NCBI RefSeq assembly: GCF_023074175.1
Contig: NZ_JADPKS010000023.1
Location: 1-64,000, forward strand
DNA: 64,000 bases
From: Bradyrhizobium sp. 139
GTDB taxonomy: Bacteria; Pseudomonadota; Alphaproteobacteria; Rhizobiales; Xanthobacteraceae
Direction: 5' to 3'
Notes under the pieces: model-generated
What the model saw: the letters and a program-made list of their open reading frames with translations, nothing else
Database searches by the model: none
What the model was told of the DNA's origin: nothing
Translations under genes and position numbers: made by a program
Shown: one piece after another, positions 37,373 through 47,573 of the stretch
Position numbering within the stretch: the first letter of the stretch is position 1
Layout of the letters: each line of letters begins with the position of its first letter

Positions 37373-37581
37373 CGAGATCCTTTCGGTTCGGCTGTTGGCT
37401 CCGGCGGGGACGCTGTGCCGGCCCAATGCGCAAAGACGATGGCAACGGTGACGCTGCCACGCCGCGAGCCGGCGCGCTCAAGCACACGGCCCTGCTGCTT
37501 TTTCCCGAGTAGATGTTCAACTTGCGATCGTTTTGAGGCGATGACTTGTCGACTGCTCAAGGACATTTGACTGCTCCCCAA

Positions 37582-38706
37582 TCAGGTTCCCTCGTTCGCT
37601 GTCGCGTCCTCCATGATCGGCCGAACTACCGGCTTCACCTTCGAGATCTTATCAATCCGTTTTCGAATCTGTCCCGTCGCCTTCACTTCAAGGAACCGAT
37701 GGCTGATCGTTGCAACGATAAGCGACGGCGGAAGCGAGAGCAGGAAGAACACCAGTTGCGACCCGTGGCCCAACGCATCGACCATACCGGTTCGATACAT
37801 GATTAGCTTGATCCCGGCCATGACGAGCGGCGGCCAGAGATAGAAACTGAAGCTGATCGTACCCAACCACTGCATGACCTGCCAACGGAGCATTCTTCCG
37901 AACGGACCGTTTCCGAGGGACATGCCCAGCAGGAAAATGGTCCCAAAGACGCCACCAAGAACGACAAATGGAAAAGCAGAGATCCAGTCATGGAATGAGA
38001 GATGCGCCGGCGTGACAAAGCCCACGTAATCCGTTGCGCTGACAAGCTCGAGGCCCCTCCAGACAGTCAAGAACAGCACGAAGAAGATAGCCGGGCATTT
38101 CGCCAAGGATTGCAATAACGTCGACGATAGACACTTCTCCGCAACAAGCACGCCGCCGATCATCAGGAGCGCGCGGGGGTAGTACACGACGAAGATCAGC
38201 GAACCGGCGGCCAGCGTCAACGCCAGCGGCCGACTGAAGCCGCTGATCAGGAAGACGACGGCGCATACGCCATAGAACAGGAATTCGTATCCGAGCGACC
38301 ACGCAGCAGGATTGATTTGAATGACGTCAATAAATGGAGGCGGTGCCAGCAGATTTGCGCCCACCAGCAGCAGACTTTGACCCTTTCCTGAAAGCCAGCC
38401 GAAAATCGCAATCGCGATAACCGTAACCCAGAGGACCGGAAGAATCCTCGCATAGCGGTCAAGGATAAAGGTCACGACCGAGGATGCTCGATACAGGCTT
38501 GGCAGAATGACGATTCCGCTGATGCCGAAAAAAAACTCGACACCGAACTTTCCGGTCTGCAGCGCTTCTCCAAACAGCCCCCTGGCAAACAACTCGAACG
38601 TCGGGAGTCCGGAATGAACAACGTGATAGACGAATACCATGAGGCAAAACAAACCTCTGGCGCCATGAACGTAAGGGTTAAATCTTGCGCTCGTGTCGTG
38701 TTCCAT
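37582..38706 (-). CDS. Acyltransferase family 3 membrane protein
   Basis: About 374 aa, around ten membrane segments. Signature elements are HGARGLFCLMVFVYHVVHS (conserved His), FGVEFFFGISGIVILPSLYR and FILDRYARILPVLWV. It probably O-acylates an EPS sugar. The ATG at 38706 (MEHDTSARFNPYVHG) is chosen because it gives the short N-terminus normal for the family. It is divergent from the polymerase gene at 38848; the 141 bp between them must hold both promoters. Confidence 0.87.
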   Translation of the reverse strand: MEHDTSARFNPYVHGARGLFCLMVFVYHVVHSGLPTFELFARGLFGEALQTGKFGVEFFFGISGIVILPSLYRASSVVTFILDRYARILPVLWVTVIAIAIFGWLSGKGQSLLLVGANLLAPPPFIDVIQINPAAWSLGYEFLFYGVCAVVFLISGFSRPLALTLAAGSLIFVVYYPRALLMIGGVLVAEKCLSSTLLQSLAKCPAIFFVLFLTVWRGLELVSATDYVGFVTPAHLSFHDWISAFPFVVLGGVFGTIFLLGMSLGNGPFGRMLRWQVMQWLGTISFSFYLWPPLVMAGIKLIMYRTGMVDALGHGSQLVFFLLSLPPSLIVATISHRFLEVKATGQIRKRIDKISKVKPVVRPIMEDATANEGT

Positions 38707-38847
38707 GTGGAAGTTGCTACCGGCTCTAGTATAGAGGGTTAACAGCCTCACGAGCGAGACCAAGGTCGATCGCGATTGTTGTCCCGCGCCGCCCAAGCGG
38801 ACACTACCAACGGAGGCGCAAAGAAACAGGAATCGACGAGTCCGAAC

Positions 38848-40164
38848 ATGGTGAGCCTCGATACATTCCCAGCCAGAAGCTCGTCTAACAAGCGCGCTAC
38901 AGCAGCGTCAAGTGACGAGAGCAACAGCGTCATTTTCGCGCATATCGCCTTCATTCTGTGCATTTGCATGCAGCGCTTCGGACTCCTCGTAGGAACCGGA
39001 CAGATCTTCTTTTCGTTGTTCGGATTCTTTGCGCTCGTCGCGTGGGGACGGTGGGTTGGTCTTGTGCGCCTACGCGGGCCGCAGACTCTCGCGTTCGGAC
39101 TTGTCGTCATCTGGTTTCTCGTCAGCGCAGTCGCCGCAGCCGAATCTCCTGATCGCGGTGTGGAGACCAGCCCGGCGTCGCTTGCGATGGTTCTTGTCAC
39201 GAATTCGATCTTCCTATTCGGACCCTCAACAAGATTCTCGAACGAGGCCGTCCTTCCCACTTTCCTGTTCTATGTTCGCTTGTGCGCCGTTCTGGCCATC
39301 GTTCAGATTGTCTTCCAGTTCGGCGGCATACGCATCTTCTCATTCAAGGATGCAATCCCGGCGCTTGATCCGATCCTCGTTGAATCTGCGTACAATCAAA
39401 ATGCGGTGGAATTTTATGGGTCCTTGAATCGACGCGCGAACGGGTTTTTCCCGATGGAGCCCGGAGCACTATCCCAATTACTCGCTATAGGTGTAATCGT
39501 CGATGTCTTCCTTTTGCGGCGATTTAGCTATCTCCCGCTGTACGCCATCTCATACGTCCTGACTCGATCCGGATCGGGCCTCTTGGTGCTCGCCGTGTCA
39601 CTCGGCGTCTATCCCCTGATTGCTCCGCTCAAATCGCTGCGCGTTATCGCCATTGGAGTGATCGCTGTCTTGATGATCGGAACTGCCTACCTCGTTGCGC
39701 CGGAACCCTTCGATCCTATCGTTAATAGATTGGACGAATTCGGTTCAACCAAGTCGAGCGGCTATGCACGCTACGTCGCACAATTACAGACCTGGAACTA
39801 TCTCTTTCAGACCGACAGAGTGCTTATCGGCTCCGGGCCCGGCGGATTGGAGCGGTCGCCTGCCTACTTTGGCGGCAGCGGAAATCCCGTTCTCAAGCTC
39901 GTCGCAGATTATGGAATTATTGGGCTTATACTTTTCCTGTTTTATCTCCTCCTCTCGATATTCAGGAAAGACAACTCGATGCTCGCATTGACGATGCTGG
40001 CTTGCTATCAGCTCGGCGGCGGCAACCTCGCCATGGCTCCATTTCTGATCATGATGGCAATGCTGTGCGTATGGTCGCAGCCGCCAGGCGCCCGTCTGAG
40101 GTCGATCCACCGTCCAGATTCCGTCCAACGGATGCAGTCCAGCCCTGCCCCAATCATCGAATGA
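38848..40164 (+). CDS. EPS polymerase, Wzy/ExoQ-like
   Basis: About 438 aa with ten or more membrane segments. A large periplasmic loop contains RANGFFPMEPGALSQLLAIG, and the later loop has the ligase/polymerase-like LIGSGPGGLE. This pattern, with hydrophobic helices around a Gly-rich loop, fits O-antigen polymerase/ligase proteins and ExoQ. It would join flipped repeat units in the periplasm. The start is uncertain: ATG at 38848, with the frame open to 38776. The 3' end overlaps the convergent GT2 gene by 11 bp. Confidence 0.75.
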   Translation: MVSLDTFPARSSSNKRATAASSDESNSVIFAHIAFILCICMQRFGLLVGTGQIFFSLFGFFALVAWGRWVGLVRLRGPQTLAFGLVVIWFLVSAVAAAESPDRGVETSPASLAMVLVTNSIFLFGPSTRFSNEAVLPTFLFYVRLCAVLAIVQIVFQFGGIRIFSFKDAIPALDPILVESAYNQNAVEFYGSLNRRANGFFPMEPGALSQLLAIGVIVDVFLLRRFSYLPLYAISYVLTRSGSGLLVLAVSLGVYPLIAPLKSLRVIAIGVIAVLMIGTAYLVAPEPFDPIVNRLDEFGSTKSSGYARYVAQLQTWNYLFQTDRVLIGSGPGGLERSPAYFGGSGNPVLKLVADYGIIGLILFLFYLLLSIFRKDNSMLALTMLACYQLGGGNLAMAPFLIMMAMLCVWSQPPGARLRSIHRPDSVQRMQSSPAPIIE

Positions 40165-41254
40165 CGCGGAATACACCGAGCAAAGCGCGCAACCATTTCG
40201 GCCGCTGGGCGGGCACGTACCGCAAGCTCACGAGGGCACGTCGAAAGTACCGCGGACTGATCAGCACGCACAAAATCCAGCCCAGCAACGATATGCGCTG
40301 GGATCTAGAGAACCCTTGCGGAGTCGCAACGGCCCGAAGCGCATCGGCCGCGATACGCAATGCGCTGTCCTGGGCGATTGGATGGAGATCTGGCCGCAGC
40401 TTGAACGACGCGGTCCGCAAACAAAGAAATATGACATTTCTGTTGAGCGCATCGGACGCCACCAGTAGTTTCTCGGTGCTCGCGATCTCGGTAAAGAATT
40501 TGTAGCGCCGCCGCGTGAGGTTGATCTCTCTCGCAAAGCGGGTATCGTCCAGTTGAAGGAAGGCCCCGTGATTGAGGCCGTGCACGCGATAGTCAGCCAA
40601 GGGCTTTGTGATCGTCACGATATGACCACACGCGGGAGCGGCCGCCAGCAGATAACTGTCCGGCGCCCGGTCGACAAAGTCGGATTCAAAGCCGAAAACA
40701 CGCTCGACAAACCATCTTGGGTAGGCATTTCCCGACCCCGGCGGCGTCGGATAGGCACCGGTCATCGTCATCCACCTGAGAATGTCCTCCGAGGCTGGAC
40801 GGGAGAAGAACTGCGGCAGGACATTTCCAGTCGGCTGCCCCTTTGCGTCGATAACGCGCATCTGAAACTGATATTTGCTCGCAACCTCCGACCACACGGA
40901 TGCAATCTCCGTCATCACATCGGGATGCAGCGCATCGTCCGAGTCGAGAAATATGATGACGTCGCCGGAGGATCTGCGAAAGCCGTTCACACAAGACGGC
41001 ATCTGCCCGGCGTTCGCCTGGCTGATGATCGCGACCTGGTCTGCAAATTCGTTGATGACGTCAAGCGAAGTGTCCGTCGAACCGTCATCAACGACGACCA
41101 CTTCGACTTTCGGCCATCGTATATCCAGTGCGCTGCGGATCGCAGATCCCACGTAAGCGGCGTAGTTGTGATTCGGAATGATGACGGAAAGGCTCGGTAG
41201 GTTCGCCAGTTCGGCGCCCCGCACCACAGTGTGTCTTGGTGTCGGCTTCAGCAT
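40154..41254 (-). CDS. Family 2 glycosyltransferase, paralog of the gene at 24865
   Basis: About 366 aa. LSVIIPNHNYAAYVGSAIRS opens the GT-A fold, followed by VEVVVVDDGSTDTSLDVI, FLDSDDALHPDV and SGNAYPRWFVERVFG; YRVHGLNHGAFLQLDD is shared in form with the 24865-26004 enzyme. A C-terminal hydrophobic patch (LLGWILCVLISPRYF) may associate with the membrane. The start at 41254 (MLKPTPRH) is chosen over 41332 because the upstream residues are unlike the family. Confidence 0.85.
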   Translation of the reverse strand: MLKPTPRHTVVRGAELANLPSLSVIIPNHNYAAYVGSAIRSALDIRWPKVEVVVVDDGSTDTSLDVINEFADQVAIISQANAGQMPSCVNGFRRSSGDVIIFLDSDDALHPDVMTEIASVWSEVASKYQFQMRVIDAKGQPTGNVLPQFFSRPASEDILRWMTMTGAYPTPPGSGNAYPRWFVERVFGFESDFVDRAPDSYLLAAAPACGHIVTITKPLADYRVHGLNHGAFLQLDDTRFAREINLTRRRYKFFTEIASTEKLLVASDALNRNVIFLCLRTASFKLRPDLHPIAQDSALRIAADALRAVATPQGFSRSQRISLLGWILCVLISPRYFRRALVSLRYVPAQRPKWLRALLGVFRVIR

Positions 41255-41495
41255 TGGACGCCGAGAATACTCGTGTTGAGGATACTCATCATATGACTGC
41301 CGACACATGTTCAACAGATGTTCAGTGACCAAACACTCTGTCTACGAAAGAGTGCACTCTCTAGCATGGGCTTTCCATCGCAAGGAAGAGGCAGGTTTCG
41401 ATTTTTGCGATCAAATGGAACAATTTGTTTGTCATTCTGTTGCCGCAACTGCAACGCTATCCATGCAGAATGAGCAGTGAAGATGTGTAGTAAAG
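41255..41495. other. Divergent intergenic region (241 bp)
   Basis: Separates the GT2 gene from the small secreted protein gene. It is more AT-rich than its surroundings by eye, as expected for a double promoter. No distinct boxes were identified. Confidence 0.35.
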
Positions 41496-41948
41496 ATGCG
41501 TGACGACCGATCGACGAGCTCAGATGGTTTCGTGGCGATATCCGTGGCGGTCGTTTCATCGCTACTCGCAACGACGGCCGATGCACAACTTTTCAGCTAC
41601 GGCCGTACATCTCCACCGATGTATGGCGGCTCCGGCATTTCGACTCGGCCTTCGAGTTCAATCCGGCCCATGGAAGGCACTTACGCTCCAAATCACAAGA
41701 CGCCGGACGGGAAGCTTTGCATATCGGTCAATCCGCTGACGCACCCGCAAACTATGAATCCTAAGATCATCGACCAAATGGTTCTGGTTCAAAACATTTG
41801 CGGCGAATCGATCCGGGTTCAAGTTTGCTATGCCGGCAGTTCCGATTGCATCGTTGTTCCGCTCGCAGGCTACCAGAAGCTGCAGAGGACGCTGGGAGTC
41901 GCGGCTGGGTCAACCAGCTTTCAATTTGAGTATCGCGAACTCTATTGA
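41496..41948 (+). CDS. Small secreted protein, unknown function
   Basis: 150 aa. A signal peptide (VAISVAVVSSLLATTADAQ) is followed by a Ser/Pro-rich linker and a domain with four cysteines (KLCIS, NICGES, QVCYAG, SDCIVV) that may form two disulfides. The C-terminus ends with SFQFEYRELY. No family is recognised, but similar short Cys-containing exported proteins occur beside rhizobial EPS genes. It stands alone before the epimerase gene. Confidence 0.6.
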   Translation: MRDDRSTSSDGFVAISVAVVSSLLATTADAQLFSYGRTSPPMYGGSGISTRPSSSIRPMEGTYAPNHKTPDGKLCISVNPLTHPQTMNPKIIDQMVLVQNICGESIRVQVCYAGSSDCIVVPLAGYQKLQRTLGVAAGSTSFQFEYRELY

Positions 41949-42365
41949 GCTCGCCGATGCAGACGAGCGGTCCTGGCTGGAATGCAGTCCACAAATATTA
42001 CGAGCAATATGCGAGCTTCTCGCGGGCCCGCTCCTTTTGTCCACCTCATGCTGCCAAGCATCGTGGCATTGTCGATGACTCTGGCAGAACCGATGATCTC
42101 GAGAACGTCAGACGCACTGCGGGTCACAATCATGTTATCGCCGCATGATCAACGGATGGCCAACCAACTGCTGTCCCGATTGTCCGCTTATGTGCAGCAG
42201 CGGCAAGCTTTCGGCACCCAGCAAACGCTCTGCACATCAAGCCATCGTGCGCTTTGGAGGCACAGCTCTTGCAACGGCACGTAGTGCAACTCATCGATCT
42301 CCTTCGCTCAGTCGATTACGCCCGGACTGAAATTCTTCCCACTTGATTCGGTATCCTCACTCACG
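41949..42365. other. No gene recognised (417 bp)
   Basis: Nothing protein-like on either strand. It should contain the promoter of the epimerase gene. Confidence 0.4.
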
Positions 42366-43364
42366 TTGACCCTCGAGCACATGTCCAATCCTACTCAGGC
42401 TATCGTATTCGGAGGCGCAGGCTTCATCGGTACACATCTGATGACGCGTTTGGTCGTTTCCAGGAGCTATAACCGGATCGTCTCGGTCGATATCGGCAAG
42501 CCGAGGGCGCAGGTCGATGGCGTCGAATATGTCCATCATGACGTCCGTGAGCCGATCGATCCGAAGCTCGGGGGCGGAATGCCTGCCGATATCTTCAACC
42601 TGGCTGCGATCCACGTCACTCCGGGTCACCCGGAGGGTGACTATTATTATACAAACGTGCTCGGCGCGGTGAACGTCTGCCGATTTGCGAAGGAGACGGG
42701 CAGCCGGAATGTCATCTTCACCAGCTCGATATCCATCTACGGCCCGACCGAAGCCCCGCTCGACGAGGATGCGACGCCGGCCCCGGTCAGCGCCTATGGA
42801 CGCTCCAAATTCTCGGCCGAAGCGATCCATCGCCTGTGGCAGTCGGAGGCCCCGGACAGGCGGCTCACGATCGTTCGCCCCGCCGTGATCTACGGACGCT
42901 ACGAGCGAGGCAATTTCACGCGATTGTCGAGGCTTCTCGAGAGGCGGGCCTTCATCTATCCCGGCCGAACCGACACGATCAAGTCGTGCGGCTACGTGAA
43001 GGATCTGGTCTCGTCTATGTTGTTCATGGCGCTCCGCAACGACAGTCTCTCGATCTACAATTTCTGCTACGAGCACCGTTACACCATCAGCGAGATCTGC
43101 TCTGCCTTCTCCCAAGCCGCCGATTACGCCAAGCCAACCATAACCATTCCGGTATGGCTGATGAATCTCGCGGTACTTCCATTCGAGATACTGCACGCTG
43201 TCGGCATCAAGACCGGCATAAATCGCGACCGGATCAGGAAGTTGTGGTTTTCTACAAATATTTTGCCGAAACGGCTGGTCGCAAGCGGGTTCAGATTCGA
43301 TTACGACCTGGCAAGCTCGCTTGCGGAATGGAAACTGGAGTCCTCCATCAAGGATTTTGATTGA
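42366..43364 (+). CDS. NAD-dependent sugar epimerase/dehydratase (extended SDR)
   Basis: 332 aa (TTG start at 42366; ATG at 42381 gives 327). The Rossmann site is AIVFGGAGFIGTHLMTRLV, then FNLAAIHVTPGHP, the catalytic Ser region FTSSISIYGPTE and the YGRSKFSAE Tyr-Lys pair, then VRPAVIYGRYERGNFTRL. It is similar to UDP-glucose 4-epimerase and related nucleotide-sugar enzymes. The substrate cannot be fixed from sequence. It may supply UDP-galactose or another sugar for the repeat unit. Confidence 0.85.
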   Translation: MTLEHMSNPTQAIVFGGAGFIGTHLMTRLVVSRSYNRIVSVDIGKPRAQVDGVEYVHHDVREPIDPKLGGGMPADIFNLAAIHVTPGHPEGDYYYTNVLGAVNVCRFAKETGSRNVIFTSSISIYGPTEAPLDEDATPAPVSAYGRSKFSAEAIHRLWQSEAPDRRLTIVRPAVIYGRYERGNFTRLSRLLERRAFIYPGRTDTIKSCGYVKDLVSSMLFMALRNDSLSIYNFCYEHRYTISEICSAFSQAADYAKPTITIPVWLMNLAVLPFEILHAVGIKTGINRDRIRKLWFSTNILPKRLVASGFRFDYDLASSLAEWKLESSIKDFD

Positions 43365-44006
43365 GACGTCGACCGCTTGATTTTTCGAGCATCCGGACGA
43401 ATTCAATTCACGTAACCGATGCTCGCCATCGCAGCGGATGCGCCGAAAACGGGCTCCCCGGTAGTCGTGCCGTTCGCGTTCGATTGGAAGGCTGAGACAG
43501 GATGCGTTTTTGCCCATTGCGGTTTTCGATCCACCTGCTCGCCATCGGCCACACTCAGGCCGATATTGCATTGCAGAATCTGTGGGGTCGTCCGCGTTGT
43601 TCCATCTGTTAGGCACGGGATCACGTCCTTATCCAGCAGATCGGCGAAAGATGACGTAAGCGGTGCAAATTGTCTTAATCCTGAAAGTCGCGGTCCTGGG
43701 CGGGTTGGCGGAGATGTGCATTATGACGATTTTGCGGCGAGCGGAACCGGCAATGGCGCCCAGCGGCGTTGCCAAAAATTGCTCAGCCTCCAATTACTCA
43801 AGCAATCTGACTGGCTGTTCCACCGTTGGTGTCGGCGGCGCCGGTCAACTCTCGACCGCCGCGACCTCGACCACTGTATCCGCCGTGTCGAACTCTTGCT
43901 GACGTCAGGCCGTTGGATGCGACGCTTTACACGTTCACGGATTCAGCGCGGCGGCAAGGCGAGCCTGCCACGCGTTGCAATCTACAACACGTTCACGTAG
44001 GGCCGG
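43365..44006. other. No convincing gene (642 bp) before the tyrosine kinase
   Basis: Two short frames were noted: plus 43663-43902, with a hydrophobic start and a Ser/Thr/Gly-rich end, and minus 43403-43624, ending GEPVFGASAAMASIGYVN. Neither has a known domain or good ribosome site. A decayed surface-protein gene is possible. Confidence 0.3.
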
Positions 44007-46424
44007 ATGCTTCAAACCAAAATCACATCTCGTGAGATCGAATCCACTGCGGCCGAGGCCCCGTCGCTGGAGCAGACGATCTCTTCTGCGCTTGCGCTGG
44101 TCAGCCGGCAGTATCCCGTGATGATCTTCACGCTGCTCCTGTGCATCTGTCTTGCCGGAGTCTACGTGTTCACGGCACCAAAACGATATACCGGAACAGC
44201 TATCCTGATGATCGATAGCCGCAAAATGCAGGGCCTGCAGACGCAAGCGCAGACAACCGGCACCGACAACCCGATCGACTCGGCGATGGTTGATAGTCAG
44301 GTCGAACTCCTCAAGTCCGAAGCGATCGCTTCCAAAGTCATCAAGGACCTGAAGCTTGTGGCGTCGTCAGAGTTTATGAGCGACGGCGCCGGAGTGCTCA
44401 GCACCATCAGCAACACGATTTCCGGATTATTTTCCGAATCGAAGCCTCCGACGCAAGAACAACTGCTGCGCGGAGCTCTCGCTCGTTTTGCAAACGGCCT
44501 CAGCATCAAGCGGGTCGGTGTGAGCTATGTTATTGAGATCTCCTTTCAAGCGTTATCGCAGGAGCAGGCCGCGCAGATCGCCAACGCGGTCGCCGACGAC
44601 TATATCGTGGACTCGCTCGAGTCGAAATATCAGGCCTCTAGGCGCGCGGCGGTCTGGCTGCAGGACCGATTGAAGGAACTGCGGTCGCAGGCGTCCACCG
44701 CCGAACGGACCGTCGCCGACTTCAAGGCCAAAAACAATATCATCGACGCAGGCGGGCGACTGCTCACCGAGCAGCAACTCGCCGAAATCAACACTTCGCT
44801 GACAACTGCTCGTAGCCAGCGTGCCGAGGCCCAGGCCAAGCTCGAACGCATCACATCGATATTGAATGCGGACAACGAGGATTCAAAGGTCATTCTGAGC
44901 GACTTGGCGACCGTGAGCGAGACGATGGGCAACCCGGTGATCACCAAATTGCGCCAGACCTATCTCGAGTACGCGGCCAAGCAGGCGGATTGGTCGAACC
45001 GGTATGGATCGGCCCATCTGGCCGTTGTCAATTTGCGCAACCAGATGCGCGAAATTCGACGCTCGATTATCGACGAACTGCGACGTACGGCCGAGGTGTA
45101 CAAAAGCGACCTTGAAATCGCCAAGTCACGCGAAGAGTCAAGCCAGAAGAGCTTGAATGATACCATCGCGGTGTCGAACAATACCGGCCAAGCGCAAATC
45201 ATCCTGAGGGATTTGGAAAGCAACGCGCAGAGCGCCCGCGCGTTGTCTGACAACTTCCTGCAGTTGTACATGGTCTCGGTTCAGCAGCAGTCGTTTCCCA
45301 TCACCGAAGCGAGGGTGATCACCCAGGCTGCGTCGACTCTTCCCAACAAGACCTCGCCGAAGACGACACTCATCCTGCTTGCAGCGTTCGTGGGCGGATC
45401 GATTCTTGCGGGCATCGTCGCAGTCCTGCTCGACATGATGGATCGCGTCTTCCGAACTGCTTCTCAAGTCGAACGGTTCGTGCACACAAGCTGTCTCGCT
45501 TCAATTCCGGTCATAGAGCAAGGTGCCGTGAATGCTACTTCTACGCAGCCCAGCAAAGCGGCCTGGCGGTTCGGCAAACGCGGCAAGTCCAAACCGCAGC
45601 AGGCGCCGCCGGGTTACGGAGGACCCGGCGCGATGTTGCCACTCCAGGGATCGGCACCGGGTTCTAGCCAGGCGCGGCCGCATCGCGACCGTTTGCTTTC
45701 GACTGAGGAGAGCGTCGGGCGATACGTGATCAACGCGCCGTTTTCGCGGTTCGCGGAGGGATTTCGATCAATCAAGCTGGCCAGCGATCTTGCAAATTAC
45801 GGTTCAGCGTCTAACAAGGTTTTGGGAATTACCTCCGCCCTTCCGAACGAGGGCAAGTCAACCATCAGCGAAGCGCTGGCACAGACGCTTGCCCAAAGCG
45901 GCTGCCGGACACTGCTGATCGACGGTGATATTCGCAATCCGAGCCTCACCGCAAGACTTACGCCGGCTGCGCCGGTTGGCTTGATCCATGTCATCGTCGG
46001 CCAAGCCGACTGGAAGGATGTGGTCTGGATCGACCCGCAGACAAATCTGCATTTTCTTCCTTGTGCTATAACTTCGCGCTTCTCGAATTCGAGCGACCTG
46101 CTGGCGTCCCCGCAAATGGAGCACCTGTTCCAACAGCTGCGCCAACACTATGATCGAATCGTTCTCGATCTTAGCCCGCTGGCGCCGGTCGTCGATGTTC
46201 GGGCGACTGGAGGGCTGGCCAATTCCTATATACTCGTCATCGAATGGGCGAAGTCGAAAGTCGATATCGTCGAGCGGGTGCTAAGTGAAACGCCGATTGT
46301 GCGCGACCGCTTGCTCGGTACGGTTCTTAACAAAGTGAATGTCTCGGTGATGAGCCGCTACGATACGTACGGCGGAGCCTACTATCGTAATCGGTACTAC
46401 AAGAGGTATGGTTACGTCGATTAA
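44007..46424 (+). CDS. Polysaccharide co-polymerase / BY tyrosine autokinase (ExoP/Wzc-like)
   Basis: 805 aa. A Wzz-like domain has a first membrane segment at about 37-57, a long periplasmic coiled-coil region (about 200-400), the Pro-containing motif before the second membrane segment (TLPNKTSPKTTLILLAAFVG, about 443-475). After a Gly/Pro-rich linker (about 510-560) comes the cytoplasmic kinase: Walker A ALPNEGKST (611-619), Walker A' LLIDGDIR (636-643), Walker B RIVLDLSPLAPVVD. The C-terminal Tyr cluster (about 785-803) holds many Tyr for autophosphorylation. It controls chain length and export. Both domains are in one protein, as in S. meliloti ExoP. It starts a rightward run of EPS genes. 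Confidence 0.92.
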   Translation: MLQTKITSREIESTAAEAPSLEQTISSALALVSRQYPVMIFTLLLCICLAGVYVFTAPKRYTGTAILMIDSRKMQGLQTQAQTTGTDNPIDSAMVDSQVELLKSEAIASKVIKDLKLVASSEFMSDGAGVLSTISNTISGLFSESKPPTQEQLLRGALARFANGLSIKRVGVSYVIEISFQALSQEQAAQIANAVADDYIVDSLESKYQASRRAAVWLQDRLKELRSQASTAERTVADFKAKNNIIDAGGRLLTEQQLAEINTSLTTARSQRAEAQAKLERITSILNADNEDSKVILSDLATVSETMGNPVITKLRQTYLEYAAKQADWSNRYGSAHLAVVNLRNQMREIRRSIIDELRRTAEVYKSDLEIAKSREESSQKSLNDTIAVSNNTGQAQIILRDLESNAQSARALSDNFLQLYMVSVQQQSFPITEARVITQAASTLPNKTSPKTTLILLAAFVGGSILAGIVAVLLDMMDRVFRTASQVERFVHTSCLASIPVIEQGAVNATSTQPSKAAWRFGKRGKSKPQQAPPGYGGPGAMLPLQGSAPGSSQARPHRDRLLSTEESVGRYVINAPFSRFAEGFRSIKLASDLANYGSASNKVLGITSALPNEGKSTISEALAQTLAQSGCRTLLIDGDIRNPSLTARLTPAAPVGLIHVIVGQADWKDVVWIDPQTNLHFLPCAITSRFSNSSDLLASPQMEHLFQQLRQHYDRIVLDLSPLAPVVDVRATGGLANSYILVIEWAKSKVDIVERVLSETPIVRDRLLGTVLNKVNVSVMSRYDTYGGAYYRNRYYKRYGYVD

Positions 46425-46524
46425 CATAAACGCTTCATCTGGACGTGGAGGGTGTTCTACGGCGGCCGGATCGGATCTGCCCCGCCGGACTTGAGCGACA
46501 AACCTGATCAAGAAGAGGGATTCG

Positions 46525-46728
46525 ATGCGGATTTGTTCGCCTTCGCGCAACAGAGCGGGCGCGACCACGGTGCCGAGCCCGTCTTTAAATCAGCCAGTGC
46601 ACGTGCGGGTGCGAGTCATTGGTCCGCAGGTGACCGTTTCACGGCATGGAACCGAACCGAATGCCCTTGTCTGGCTGTTCCGCCCCAGCGGCGACAAAGT
46701 TCTACGGTGCAATGAACCATGTTTTTGA
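46525..46728 (+). CDS. Possible small protein, 67 aa
   Basis: ATG at 46525 preceded by AAGAGGGATTC, a fair ribosome site. The product (MRICSPSRNR..., with RVIGPQVTVSRHGTEPNALV) has two Cys near its end (VLRCNEPCF). It has no recognised domain and lies 19 bp before the next gene, between two EPS genes on the same strand. Confidence 0.35.
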   Translation: MRICSPSRNRAGATTVPSPSLNQPVHVRVRVIGPQVTVSRHGTEPNALVWLFRPSGDKVLRCNEPCF

Positions 46729-46747
46729 TCTGACCGTCGAGTACGAC

Positions 46748-47392
46748 ATGAAGAATTTGGCTCTAGCGGGGCTTACGTCTACGTTTATACCCGTGCGGGT
46801 AATCGTGCTCTGCGTTGGTCTCTTGGTCCTAACCGATCGTTCCAGCCGAGCCGAGCCGCCGCGTCCGGGCGTTTTGAATTGCGCGTCGGGCGTTACCGCC
46901 GAGCAGCGTCGACGTTGTGACGAAGAGGCCTTCAGGCAGGTCCAGTCCGGTAGCCAATCGACACAGCTGGAGGGCGGATGGCGATTGGTGAAGAGCAAAA
47001 ATCCTGACGGCGGCGCCGATGCCATTTCAGTGATGCATGTCGTCGATAGCGCCAAGTCGGATACGCGCCTTGCAGGTTTGAACCTGCAATGCGGGCAGGA
47101 CGGCATCGAAGTTGTGTTCATCGTTCTCGAGCCACTGTCCCGCGCGACGCGACCGAACGTGACGTTGATAGCAGGAGAAAAGCACACAGAGTTCCAAGCA
47201 TCTGTGATCCAGGGCGGCTTGGCATTGCTACTGCCCGCCGACGCCGCGAAGCTTGCTACCATTGACTGGCAAAACGCAAACGAGCTTTCGGTCGAAATCG
47301 GGGCGCCGCCGACTGCTATCCGTGGAGCGGTGCCGATCGCAGGACTGGCTACGGCTCTGGGTTACTTGCAGCACAACTGCCGCGCTCGATAA
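46748..47392 (+). CDS. Exported protein, unknown function
   Basis: About 214 aa, with a signal peptide (VRVIVLCVGLLVLTDRSSRA, cleavage before EPPRPG). The mature part contains WRLVKSKNPDGGADAISVMH, LAGLNLQCGQDGIEVVFIVL, and a C-terminal Cys (HNCRAR). It looks like a beta-sandwich stress- or envelope-type protein, with a general likeness to VasI/IalB-like exported proteins too weak to name. The ATG at 46748 gives a proper signal peptide. Confidence 0.6.
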   Translation: MKNLALAGLTSTFIPVRVIVLCVGLLVLTDRSSRAEPPRPGVLNCASGVTAEQRRRCDEEAFRQVQSGSQSTQLEGGWRLVKSKNPDGGADAISVMHVVDSAKSDTRLAGLNLQCGQDGIEVVFIVLEPLSRATRPNVTLIAGEKHTEFQASVIQGGLALLLPADAAKLATIDWQNANELSVEIGAPPTAIRGAVPIAGLATALGYLQHNCRAR

Positions 47393-47573
47393 TCCCGCCG
47401 ACGACCAGAGCTTTCATGGCGATCAATCCCTGCAAACTGATTGCGTTTGGACAGATTGGCGCGCCGCCGACTGGCGATAATTCACACTGGCGACAATCAT
47501 CGCAGTCAGCAAGACGGCGTCGCCGTCGCATGCTCCGCTGTGCGATAGCTAGCAACGTCCGGCCTTTGTCACG

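Noticed and set aside
36074..37570. 498-codon plus-strand open frame
   Set aside because: Antisense to the secreted GH16 gene, with no motifs of its own.
42357..43616. 419-codon minus-strand open frame
   Set aside because: It is antisense to the epimerase gene, which has all SDR motifs. The frame has no domain and the composition of a shadow.
43663..43902. 79-codon frame with hydrophobic start and Ser/Thr/Gly-rich end
   Set aside because: It may be a relic of a surface protein, but it lacks a ribosome site and the composition is too simple to call a gene.
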